A stretch of DNA of 64,000 nucleotides. Origin: Segetibacter sp. 3557_3 (lineage in GTDB: Bacteria > Bacteroidota > Bacteroidia > Chitinophagales > Chitinophagaceae). The notes below the pieces were generated by a model that was given only the letters and a program-made list of their open reading frames with translations, ran no database searches and was not told where the DNA came from. Shown in pieces: positions 17,850 through 26,081 of the stretch (positions are counted from its first letter, which is position 1; every line of letters starts with the position of its first letter). The DNA lies in assembly GCF_004354985.1 (NCBI RefSeq), contig NZ_SMSK01000015.1, forward strand, positions 106,331 through 170,330, read 5' to 3'. A program made the position numbers and the translations under genes.

Positions 17850-19025
17850 ATGCTTTCACACTTGTTTAAACTAATCTGGAATAAAAAAAAGCAAAACTTT
17901 CTGCTGTTGATGGAGATGTTTGTATCATTTCTTGTGATGTTTGCTGTATTTACCTTGTTGGTATATTATTACAAAAATTTCAAAGTGCCCCATGGGTTTC
18001 AATACGAAAACGTGTGGGCAGTAAACTACAATGATGCTGTTAAACCCGATCGCCTGGACTCTGTTGCCTTATACATGCAAACCGTAAGGCAAACATTGCT
18101 TGGCGTAGACGGTGTGCAGGACATTACCTTTACTTCAGCAAACATTCCGTTTTCTTTCACCCAAAACAACAACTTCGTTTCTTACAACAAAAATAAAGTT
18201 CTTGCTAATGTATACGAAGCTGAAGACAACTATGCATCACTCTTTAACCTCAGCGTAATTTCGGGAAGATGGTTTGACAAAACCGACATCGCCGGCCAGA
18301 CGAATACGATTGTAATCAACAACAGGTTAAAAGAGTCGCTGTTTGGTAATGATGAAGCTATTGGCAAAACAATCTTAGCCGGTGACGAAAAACTAAGAGT
18401 CATCGGGGTATCGAACGACATGAAAATCGATGGTGATTACCAGCCAACCGAAAATGGTTTTTTTCGAAAATTAGATACCGCAGGTTTAAAATACAACAGC
18501 ACAATACTGGTCAAGATAAGGCCAGGTATAGATGCTTCGTTTGAGCCAAAACTCTTTAAGGTACTTAACAACGTAATCAGAAATGCCAATATCGAAATTG
18601 AACACTTTACAAAAAAAAGAGAGCGTAAAAATACCTTAAGCCTGGTACCGATGATCTTATTATCTGTTGTCGGCGGGTTTCTCATCATTAACGTAGCGCT
18701 GGGTTTATTTGGGGTGTTATGGTACAACATCAACAAACGCCGGTGTGAAATTGGCCTTCGGAGAGCCGTTGGCGCAAGTGGTTCAGCCATTTCATGGCAG
18801 CTCATTGGGGAGGCACTTGTACTCTCCACACTGGCCATAATCCTTGGATCCTTCTTCGCAGTCCAGTTTCCACTACTCAATGTTTTCGATCTACCTGCAG
18901 GTGTTTACCTGACTGCCATTGCCCTCGCAATAGCTTTCATTTATGGGCTCGTTATGATATGCGCATTATACCCTGGAAAACAGGCAGCAGCGATCTACCC
19001 TGCGGTTGCATTGCATGAAGAATAA
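17850..19025 (+). CDS. ABC transporter permease (MacB/FtsX type), second of two
   Basis: About 391 residues with the same plan as its neighbour: first helix at about 19-45, periplasmic domain with TIVINNRLKESLFGNDEAIGKTI and VIGVSNDMKIDGDYQP, and three C-terminal helices around the loop NKRRCEIGLRRAVGAS. The two permeases are diverged paralogues, so the exporter is probably a heterodimer. The ATG at 17850 lies 26 bases after the upstream stop and places the first helix normally; the frame is open to 17778. Confidence 0.92.
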   Translation: MLSHLFKLIWNKKKQNFLLLMEMFVSFLVMFAVFTLLVYYYKNFKVPHGFQYENVWAVNYNDAVKPDRLDSVALYMQTVRQTLLGVDGVQDITFTSANIPFSFTQNNNFVSYNKNKVLANVYEAEDNYASLFNLSVISGRWFDKTDIAGQTNTIVINNRLKESLFGNDEAIGKTILAGDEKLRVIGVSNDMKIDGDYQPTENGFFRKLDTAGLKYNSTILVKIRPGIDASFEPKLFKVLNNVIRNANIEIEHFTKKRERKNTLSLVPMILLSVVGGFLIINVALGLFGVLWYNINKRRCEIGLRRAVGASGSAISWQLIGEALVLSTLAIILGSFFAVQFPLLNVFDLPAGVYLTAIALAIAFIYGLVMICALYPGKQAAAIYPAVALHEE

Positions 19026-19240
19026 GAAACAAACGGTTTAAGATAGTGTAATACTACGGGGACTCGTTGCCCGCCTTGACGCGGCTAAATTGAAAAGGAT
19101 CGCTTCGTTAAGAGCTGCGCCCATAATCGATGAATTGGTCTATGGTTGATACCACCAAACAAATACAAATGGAGCAACAGTTTGGGGCGGTATTAATGAC
19201 ATAAATAACAGTAATTTCCCTTTTTGATTTTAACGCAAAC

Positions 19241-20614
19241 ATGATACTGATTATCGACGACGATATTGCTGTACGCACATCCCTGATGCTGCTTCTAGAT
19301 CACGAAGGTTACGAAGCTAAAGCTGTGGATGGACCTGACCAGGCATTGGAAGCTTTACAAAAGGATACGCCTGAGCTGATCATCCTTGACCTAAACTTTT
19401 CCATTGACACCTCGGGAGGGGAGGGCATGGCGCTGCTTAGAAAAATCAGGAATATCAACGATGCAATACCGGTTATATTGATAACGGGATGGGGCAGCAT
19501 TGAACTGGCGGTACAGGGAATGAAGCTTGGCGCAAGCGACTTCCTTAACAAACCCTGGAGCAACGATCATGTGTTGCAATCGGTAAAAACCTTACTTGAA
19601 CTTAAAGAAAAGAAGACCCAAACGCATAGCCGCAGTCAACTCGATGCGATGTACAACTTCTCACAGATTGTCGGCGAAGATCCGGGCATGCTGGCAATTC
19701 TTGAGACAGTCGGAAGGGTGGCAAACACCGATGCATCAATATTAATTACAGGTGAAAGTGGCACAGGCAAAGAGCTGATTGCTGAAGCCATTCATCAAAA
19801 CAGCCTTCGCGCTAACAAGCCATTTATTAAAGTAAATCTCGGCGGCATTTCCACTTCCCTGTTCGAAAGCGAAATGTTTGGACATGTACGCGGCGCTTTT
19901 ACTGATGCAAGACTGGACAGGACGGGCCGCTTTGAGATGGCGAACAGGGGCACCATCTTTCTTGACGAAATCGGCGACCTCGATGCATCAAGCCAGGTAA
20001 AACTGCTACGGGTATTGCAGGACAGGACCTACGAGGTACTTGGAAGCAGTCGCACCAAAACCGTGGATTTACGGGTAATTTGCGCTACCAACAGGAACCT
20101 CGAAGAAATGGTCAGCCGCGGAACTTTCAGGGAAGACTTGCTCTATCGCATAAACCTGATTACCATTAAACTTCCCTCACTGCGGGAACGGCAGAAGGAT
20201 ATTCCAATACTAACCCGTTTCTTCATCAAAAACCTGAAAGAAATCTACCGTCGCCCGAACCTGGATGTCAGCAAAGACGCATTGAAGTGGCTGCAACAGC
20301 TGCCCTTACCTGGGAATATCAGGCAGTTGAAAAACCTGGTAGAAAGATCGGTTCTTGTTAGCCGGGGCGATCTACTGGACGTTGCTGATTTTAAATCACA
20401 ACTCGAACTATCGCCCGGCCGAAAAGGAAGCCTGCAACTACCGGAAGTTGGCAGCATTACGCTCGACGAACTGGAGGTACAGATGATCAGGCGAGCCATG
20501 GATTTTCATAAAAACAAAATATCGAAAGCTGCTGCTGCACTGGGTATTACCCGCAGTTCTTTATATCGAAGACTGGAGAAATACAATATACCTTACGATG
20601 ACGCTTCGGACTAA
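19241..20614 (+). CDS. Sigma-54-dependent response regulator (NtrC family)
   Basis: 457 residues: receiver domain 1-120 (acidic D6-D8, phosphoacceptor Asp50 in ILDLN, switch Thr82, Lys104), AAA+ domain (Walker A GESGTGKE at 171-178; sigma-54 contact loop GAFTDA at 218-223; Walker B GTIFLDEIGDL) and a C-terminal Fis-type helix-turn-helix (KISKAAAALGITRSSLYRRLEKY). GAFTDA replaces the classical GAFTGA. It activates RpoN promoters; the likely target is the promoter at 12965. Its gene overlaps the kinase gene by 17 bases. Confidence 0.95.
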   Translation: MILIIDDDIAVRTSLMLLLDHEGYEAKAVDGPDQALEALQKDTPELIILDLNFSIDTSGGEGMALLRKIRNINDAIPVILITGWGSIELAVQGMKLGASDFLNKPWSNDHVLQSVKTLLELKEKKTQTHSRSQLDAMYNFSQIVGEDPGMLAILETVGRVANTDASILITGESGTGKELIAEAIHQNSLRANKPFIKVNLGGISTSLFESEMFGHVRGAFTDARLDRTGRFEMANRGTIFLDEIGDLDASSQVKLLRVLQDRTYEVLGSSRTKTVDLRVICATNRNLEEMVSRGTFREDLLYRINLITIKLPSLRERQKDIPILTRFFIKNLKEIYRRPNLDVSKDALKWLQQLPLPGNIRQLKNLVERSVLVSRGDLLDVADFKSQLELSPGRKGSLQLPEVGSITLDELEVQMIRRAMDFHKNKISKAAAALGITRSSLYRRLEKYNIPYDDASD

Positions 20615-21914
20615 GTACCTGGTGTTTGTTGCCATCCTCCACGGGGTAACCCTCGTGCTCTCTTACTTTATCTTCAGGGAGCATAAAATCTTGTTTATTG
20701 CATCAGAACTGTTGATCATCGGGTCACTGGTTATTGCATGGCAGTTGTACCGGCAATTGCTTCAACCATTGCAGGCACTAATGAGGGGTGTGGAAGCAAT
20801 CAAAGACCGGGACTTCAATGTTAAATTCGTAAAAACCGGCAAGTACGAAATGGACGAGTTGATTGAGGTGTACAATCGAATGATCGACGAGCTAAGGGAT
20901 GAACGAACCAGGCAACAGCAACAACATTTTTTCCTTGAAAAACTTATTCAAACCTCCCCTACCGGTATCCTGATCCTGGACCATGATGAAAACATCCAGC
21001 AACTGAACCCACGTGCTTGTCAATTGCTGGGTGTCGACGAACAAGGTATCAAAAACAAGCCCATTGCCGGCATTCAAAATCCGATTTTACAGCAGGTAAC
21101 GCAATTGCCATCCGGCAAAGCAACCACAATCACCATCAATGGCATAAACACCTTTAAGCTTCAGAAATCTCATTTCATTGATCGCGGCTTCCCCCGCCTG
21201 TTTGTGATGATCGAAGAACTTACTGCTGAAATTCTTGCGGCAGAAAAAAAGGCTTACGGAAAGGTCATCAGGATGATGGCACATGAAGTTAATAACACCA
21301 TCGGGCCGGTAAATTCAATTCTACAGTCTACACTAAGCAAGGATGATCTCTGGTTCAACAATAAACACCAGCCTCTCCAACAAGCATTGCAAGTAGCGGT
21401 GGATCGCAACCATAACCTAAACCTGTTTATGCGGAATTTTGCAGATGTTGTCCGGCTTCCTGAACCAAAGAAGAAGCAAGTAGACCTGCATATATTAATT
21501 GCCAATGTGGGCGTACTGATGCAACATAAAGCAAGCGAAAAACGGGTTCAATTTAAATTTGAATTTGCGCCAGGCAACATTGTGATTAACGCCGACGAAC
21601 AACAACTTGAACAAGCACTGATCAATATCGTAAAGAATGCCATTGACGCGATCGGGGATGCCGGGTGTATCACGTTTACAACGGGGGAACGTCCCCGCAG
21701 GCTTGTTATTACCGATACCGGAAAGGGTATATCCAGTGAAGAGGCCCCTCATCTTTTCAGCCCATTTTATAGCACCAAAAAAGACGGGCAGGGAATAGGT
21801 CTTACACTCACGAAGGAGATACTCATCAACCACCAGTTTGCTTTTTCGTTAAGGACGATTGAACCGGGTAAAACAGCCTTTGAAATTCACTTCGACCATG
21901 AAGTAATTTCCTGA
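20598..21914 (+). CDS. Sensor histidine kinase partner of the NtrC-type regulator
   Basis: 438 residues. Two adjacent membrane helices (about 7-25 and 31-50) leave almost no periplasmic loop, so sensing is probably within the membrane or cytoplasm. A HAMP-like segment (LLQPLQALMRGVEAIKDRDF) and a PAS-like domain (about 110-210, TSPTGILILDHDENIQQLN) precede the H-box with His229 in MMAHEVNNTI, then N-box (ALINIVKNAIDA) and G-boxes (ITDTGKGIS, GQGIGLTL). This matches NtrY-like kinases paired with NtrC-type regulators. The start ATG overlaps the regulator gene. Confidence 0.93.
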   Translation: MTLRTKYLVFVAILHGVTLVLSYFIFREHKILFIASELLIIGSLVIAWQLYRQLLQPLQALMRGVEAIKDRDFNVKFVKTGKYEMDELIEVYNRMIDELRDERTRQQQQHFFLEKLIQTSPTGILILDHDENIQQLNPRACQLLGVDEQGIKNKPIAGIQNPILQQVTQLPSGKATTITINGINTFKLQKSHFIDRGFPRLFVMIEELTAEILAAEKKAYGKVIRMMAHEVNNTIGPVNSILQSTLSKDDLWFNNKHQPLQQALQVAVDRNHNLNLFMRNFADVVRLPEPKKKQVDLHILIANVGVLMQHKASEKRVQFKFEFAPGNIVINADEQQLEQALINIVKNAIDAIGDAGCITFTTGERPRRLVITDTGKGISSEEAPHLFSPFYSTKKDGQGIGLTLTKEILINHQFAFSLRTIEPGKTAFEIHFDHEVIS

Positions 21915-22086
21915 TGTCAATAAAGCAAAGAATGTACGGCTTCCTATTTCGTACTCCATCGATGCCACCTATTCTGCCGTTGAACCGAGCGTGGCAACGA
22001 TGTCGCCCAAAGTAAACTACAGCCGGTAATATAAAAAAAAGTATGTGCTGTACGGTTTGAAATCCTATGGCACTCATGCCCGAACA

Positions 22087-22446
22087 TCATTTCTTCGACA
22101 TCATACGTTTTCGGTGCTGTAGTCCCCAGTCCCGCATTTCACCGATAATCTTTTGTAGCGACTGACTGTACTTTGTCAGTTCATATTCGACGCTCACAGG
22201 GGATGTGGCGTAGACCGTCCTGGTTACAAATTCATTCAGCTCGAGTTCCTTCAATTCTTTCGACAATATCTTGGGTGTAATCTCTTCAAGTGTCCGTTGA
22301 AGGTCCTTGAACCTGGTGGGTCCGGTACTAAGTGCAACGATAATGGGCAGCTTCCACTTGCCGCTCAAAACGTAAAGTGTGTCGCGAACTGCAGCAATAC
22401 TTTGTTTGCAGGCAGCAGGGCTATGAACAATGTTTTCTGTCGGCAT
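22087..22446 (-). CDS. HxlR family transcriptional regulator
   Basis: 119 residues with a winged helix-turn-helix of HxlR type: YVLSGKWKLPIIVALSTGPTRFKDLQRTLEEITPKILSKELKELELNEFVTRTVY. An N-terminal Cys (SPAACKQSI) could be redox-active, as in HypR/QorR-like members. The gene is divergent from the DoxX-like gene, with a 104-base region holding three direct repeats that could be its operator, so it likely controls both genes. Confidence 0.92.
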   Translation of the reverse strand: MPTENIVHSPAACKQSIAAVRDTLYVLSGKWKLPIIVALSTGPTRFKDLQRTLEEITPKILSKELKELELNEFVTRTVYATSPVSVEYELTKYSQSLQKIIGEMRDWGLQHRKRMMSKK

Positions 22447-22459
22447 GTTGTGGTTGTTC

Positions 22460-22504
22460 AGCGGTATCCTCCAGGTTACTGGTATCCTTTAGTATACTGG
22501 TATC
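22460..22504. promoter_or_regulatory. Candidate HxlR operator: three 18-base-spaced repeats
   Basis: AGCGGTATC (22460-22468), ACTGGTATC (22478-22486) and ACTGGTATC (22496-22504) begin exactly 18 bases apart, in the divergent region between the HxlR and DoxX genes. A -7-like TAGCTTTG follows at 22525-22532, just before the DoxX start at 22551, so a bound repressor would cover its -33 region. Confidence 0.55.
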
Positions 22505-22550
22505 TAATGGATAGCTAAAATATATAGCTTTGTCGTCTAAACATAAAAAC

Positions 22551-22952
22551 ATGTCTCAGAAAACAAGAAATCTTCTCGGTTGGAGCCTGACTGCTATTCT
22601 TTCTATGGTCTTTTTTGCCAGCGCTGCTATGAAATTTACCGGTGGCGAAGATGCAATCAGGAGTTACGGAGCCATTGGCCTCAGCGCAGCAACAGTACGT
22701 TTAATTGGAGTTGTAGAACTACTCTCCATAGCGCTGTTTATCATTCCGCGTACTGGATTGTTGGGAACGTTGTTATTGGCGGCCTACCTTGGTGGAGCTA
22801 TTGCTACCCACCTCGAACACCAACAACCCGTTATCGTACCTGTCATTGTCCAGTGTGTGGTGTGGATCACCGCTACTATCCGCTTTCCGGAGCTGAGTAC
22901 AAGGATAAGAACCGCCGGCAGCGCACAACAGCATTCACCGGCCCTCCGTTAA
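22551..22952 (+). CDS. DoxX family membrane protein
   Basis: 133 residues with four hydrophobic helices (about 11-30, 43-64, 68-88, 93-112) and the DoxX-type FFASAAMKFTGG segment after the first helix. DoxX-like proteins are small membrane proteins linked to redox stress; the biochemistry is poorly known. HxlR/DoxX divergent pairs are common and suggest induction by a quinone- or aldehyde-like signal. The ATG at 22551 is chosen over an in-frame TTG at 22530, which would fall inside the presumed promoter. Confidence 0.85.
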   Translation: MSQKTRNLLGWSLTAILSMVFFASAAMKFTGGEDAIRSYGAIGLSAATVRLIGVVELLSIALFIIPRTGLLGTLLLAAYLGGAIATHLEHQQPVIVPVIVQCVVWITATIRFPELSTRIRTAGSAQQHSPALR

Positions 22953-22988
22953 CTCCACTCCGCAGGTAGCAGCAGTACCGATGATAGC

Positions 22989-24827
22989 TTACCGGTTTGA
23001 AAGTGACTTAATAAAAGCGATTACCTGCCGTTTTTCAGTTGCGCTAAGGTTTAAACGCGTGGTAGGAAGGGTCTGGTTAGGTAACTCAAAACCAAGACCC
23101 GCACCACCACCCTTATCGTAAAAGTCCATTACCTGGTCCAATGTTTCGAAAACACCATTGTGCATATAAGGCGCCGTAAACATTGCATTTCGCACGGTTG
23201 ACGTTTTAAAGGAGAACAGGTGTTGCGGTATATGGTATAGCTGGTACTTTCCGGAGTCAAGGTCCTGTATGGGATGTAAGGTGTCGGAATTCGCGGGTAC
23301 GCCAAGAACTTCGCTTTCCATTTTGTCGAACAACGGCGGAACCGACCCGGAAAAAAGAGGCATGAAGTGGCAGGTAGCACACTTCGCCTTCCCGGCAAAA
23401 AGGTTAAAGCCTTTTAACTCATCAGCTGACATTTCGTTTTTACCGCCACGTATGTACTGGTCAAAACGGCTGTTCATTTTGATGAGCGATCGAACATATG
23501 CGGCCAGTGCCGACTTTACGTTGTCTGCAGCAACCCCGCCATCAGGATAGTTTTTCTCAAAAGCAGCCCGGTAAGAGGTATCCTCCTTAAGCCTTGCCAC
23601 AATGTGCTTAAATAGTCCGCCCATCTCCTGCCGGTTGGAAATTACATCGTGGGCCTGGTCTTCGAGGAAAGCGATATGGCTGTCGTAAAACTGCACCGGC
23701 TGCAATGCCGAATTAATCAGTGATGGGGTATTGCGCAGGAGTTTCCTGTTTCCGCTAAGTGCTTCATTAAGGGCCAGTCCGTCCGTAAAATATTTTTCAG
23801 GCACATGACAGCTATTACAACTTCTCTTTCCGTTGACGGAAAGAGCCGGATCAGCAAACAACCTTTTACCCAATAGCACCTGTTCGTTACTTGCCGCAAT
23901 GGCACCTGATGGTGCATAAAACAACGGATCAAATCCATCTTCATCAAACAGTGTTTCCGCGCTGGTACGTAAGGCACTAACCTGCTTTACGACAGGTATC
24001 TGTTGGACCTTCTGCCAGGCATAGAGCTCGCGACAAACCTTATTCAGGTAATCACGGATAAAAGTTCCGCGGTCGAAGTCGTCGAACCTGGCGATTCCGT
24101 GCTTAAGGAATACCTGGCTCCGGGAAACCGTATTTACTACCGCAGTGGAACTGTTGAAGTAGCCAAGGATTATGCGCGCAGACTCGAGTGTTGCTGCCGC
24201 TTCCGGCAAGCTGTTTTGGGCAATGGGTGAGTCGAAGCCGGTGATGCCTTTGGTGATCAGCCGGTAAAGGTTTAGCCTTAATGCATGTAGGATGTTAGCT
24301 GAAGAAAGCTCCAGTTCTGGCAACAAGGTGTACAATCGTTTTATACGATTGCTGATGTTGCTGAGTTCAAATGCAACCCATTTTGCTTTATCGTCAGCTT
24401 CATCTCCGTATACATGTTCTTCCAACACCTGGAAGCCTGAAGGATGTTGCGGTTCATTGGGTTCGCTGGGGTCACTTTCCGGAATGACTGGTCCATTTAG
24501 TTGTTCGGCCGATGCCGGGTAATGATACTCAACAAGGAACTCAATTTTCTTGTAGTGTAGCCTTACCTGCAAAAAGAGCTGCCTCATACGTGCTTCATTA
24601 GCAGTTGGCGCTTCCTTTTCGAACCGGGTGATCGAGCTATTTAAACTATCGAGGTTTTGCCTGTAATAGTCGAATACCCTGGCCACTGCCCTGCTTTCGG
24701 CAGGTGACTGCGTGAAATAGCTAAAGACAAATAGGATGACAGCGAGCAAAACAACTACACTCCCTTTTCGGGATACCGGAGATTTGTAAAAGGATGTTTG
24801 CAGGACTTTCAATTTTGGTGGTTGCAC
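22989..24827 (-). CDS. Diheme cytochrome c peroxidase (MauG/CcpA family) with N-terminal helical extension
   Basis: 612 residues. A single N-terminal membrane segment (VVVLLAVILFVFSYF) is followed by about 240 residues of helical sequence, and then a complete diheme peroxidase domain with two heme c sites: CNSCH near residue 335 and CATCH near residue 485. The domain keeps FADPALSVNGKRSCNSCH, PSLINSALQPVQFYD and the YMHNGVF segment near the end. The normal enzyme has about 340 residues; the extension resembles imelysin-like helical domains of iron-related proteins. It starts at a GTG and is presumably anchored to the periplasmic side of the inner membrane. Confidence 0.88.
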   Translation of the reverse strand: MQPPKLKVLQTSFYKSPVSRKGSVVVLLAVILFVFSYFTQSPAESRAVARVFDYYRQNLDSLNSSITRFEKEAPTANEARMRQLFLQVRLHYKKIEFLVEYHYPASAEQLNGPVIPESDPSEPNEPQHPSGFQVLEEHVYGDEADDKAKWVAFELSNISNRIKRLYTLLPELELSSANILHALRLNLYRLITKGITGFDSPIAQNSLPEAAATLESARIILGYFNSSTAVVNTVSRSQVFLKHGIARFDDFDRGTFIRDYLNKVCRELYAWQKVQQIPVVKQVSALRTSAETLFDEDGFDPLFYAPSGAIAASNEQVLLGKRLFADPALSVNGKRSCNSCHVPEKYFTDGLALNEALSGNRKLLRNTPSLINSALQPVQFYDSHIAFLEDQAHDVISNRQEMGGLFKHIVARLKEDTSYRAAFEKNYPDGGVAADNVKSALAAYVRSLIKMNSRFDQYIRGGKNEMSADELKGFNLFAGKAKCATCHFMPLFSGSVPPLFDKMESEVLGVPANSDTLHPIQDLDSGKYQLYHIPQHLFSFKTSTVRNAMFTAPYMHNGVFETLDQVMDFYDKGGGAGLGFELPNQTLPTTRLNLSATEKRQVIAFIKSLSNR

Positions 24828-24969
24828 TGGTTTGTGGTGTTAAAATCAACCTCGTCAGTTCGATTTATTGACAGCTGGTCGGCGCAGTAAAATGCACAGC
24901 AAGCGGGCAACGATCTTCAATAGCGATACTGCTGTTGGATTCAAAATGGCTATTTAAAAATATGAATTA

Positions 24970-25896
24970 TCAAAACATGATCCTTGTACCCGGTAGTTGT
25001 TGCTGTAATCGTGTAATGGTTTCCTTTTTTACCGGGTTATTCATCAGCACCAATGTCCTGAGCTTTTTCAACCGGCCAATTGATGCAGGCAAGTCGCTGA
25101 TCCCGTTGTCGGCAAGCAGTATCATCTCAAGGTTCTCCAAATCCCCAATGCTTTCCGGTAAATAGGTAAGCGCATTGTTGTTTAAGGTGAGCACCTGCAA
25201 CGACTTCATTACACCGATTGTTTCCGGTAAAGCCTCCAGGCTATTGAACGACACATCGAGTTGGGTCAGCTCGCGGAGCATGGTGATGCTCTCGGGCAAA
25301 AAACTCAGTCTGTTGTAGTTCAGTTGAAGCAATCGCAACCCCTGCAAGTCTCCAAATTCCTCGGGCAGGTACAACAGGTGGTTATGTTGCGCATTAAAGG
25401 TTTCAAGCTGCTTTAACCGCGAAAACTGTTTGCCAAAACTTGCAATATTGTTCCAGGAGATATCAAGAACTTTCAAATTCTGCAGTTTAGAAATGGTATG
25501 AGGTAGTTCATCCAAATTGTTTTTGTCCAACTGTAGAATATGAAGCTGGGATAGGTTGCCAAGTGAGTTAGGAAGTTTTTTAAGCTGGTTTTCACTGGCG
25601 ATTAAATGTTCAAGGCTGTCGAGACTTCCCAGCTCATCGGGCAAATAACGAAACTGGTTTTTTTGCATGTCCAGGTACCGGAGCTTTCCCAACATAGCGA
25701 TGGTGCTGCTCAGTGTTTCTTTTTTGTTCAGCCGTAGCGATAAACGTTCTGCGCAGCTGCTGCTGGCGATAGCCTCGGGCAGGCTATAGTACGTTTGGCT
25801 TTCACATTGCCCGTATACGAGGTTTAGGGTGGATGTGCCCGTAAGCAACACCAACCCTAAACTGCTGATCATCCGATAGAAAATTGAAACCCTCAT
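24970..25896 (-). CDS. Secreted leucine-rich repeat protein
   Basis: 308 residues. A signal peptide (IFYRMISSLGLVLLTGTSTLNLVYG) is followed by about ten 23-residue leucine-rich repeats of the bacterial/plant-like type (LxxLxxLxLxxNxLxxLPxxIGx), running from about residue 65 to 300. There is no transmembrane helix, sorting tail or enzyme domain after them. Such proteins bind other proteins; the partner is unknown. Transcribed in the same direction as the PhoX gene but separated from it by a terminator hairpin. Confidence 0.88.
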   Translation of the reverse strand: MRVSIFYRMISSLGLVLLTGTSTLNLVYGQCESQTYYSLPEAIASSSCAERLSLRLNKKETLSSTIAMLGKLRYLDMQKNQFRYLPDELGSLDSLEHLIASENQLKKLPNSLGNLSQLHILQLDKNNLDELPHTISKLQNLKVLDISWNNIASFGKQFSRLKQLETFNAQHNHLLYLPEEFGDLQGLRLLQLNYNRLSFLPESITMLRELTQLDVSFNSLEALPETIGVMKSLQVLTLNNNALTYLPESIGDLENLEMILLADNGISDLPASIGRLKKLRTLVLMNNPVKKETITRLQQQLPGTRIMF

Positions 25897-25985
25897 ACTA
25901 TGTATCCTTGTCTTGCAGCCCGGTCACTAATCTCTTCTGCCGATATTGACAGATCGCAAAATAGCCGTTGCGAAGCAGAAGCATA

Positions 25986-26019
25986 AAGGCAGCACTTGCC
26001 AAATGGTTAGTGCTGCCTT
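25986..26019 (-). terminator. Terminator hairpin after the PhoX gene
   Basis: Perfect 11-base arms AAGGCAGCACT and AGTGCTGCCTT around a 12-base loop, 62 bases past the PhoX stop codon. The T-run on the minus strand is short (TTTAT). Confidence 0.65.
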
Positions 26020-26081
26020 ATTAATCGTGTTATTGTTGTTTAGCTATAACGATTACCGGAATTGGTTTACAAAGCAGTTGA

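Noticed and set aside
19180..19200. Second sigma-54 promoter (TGGAGC…TTTGGG) before the activator gene
   Set aside because: The spacing between the GG and the expected GC is off by one and the -12 part does not match.
22580..22969. 129-codon plus-strand frame over the DoxX gene
   Set aside because: The overlapping DoxX frame has clear membrane helices and a family motif; this frame is Trp/Arg/Cys-rich and random-looking.
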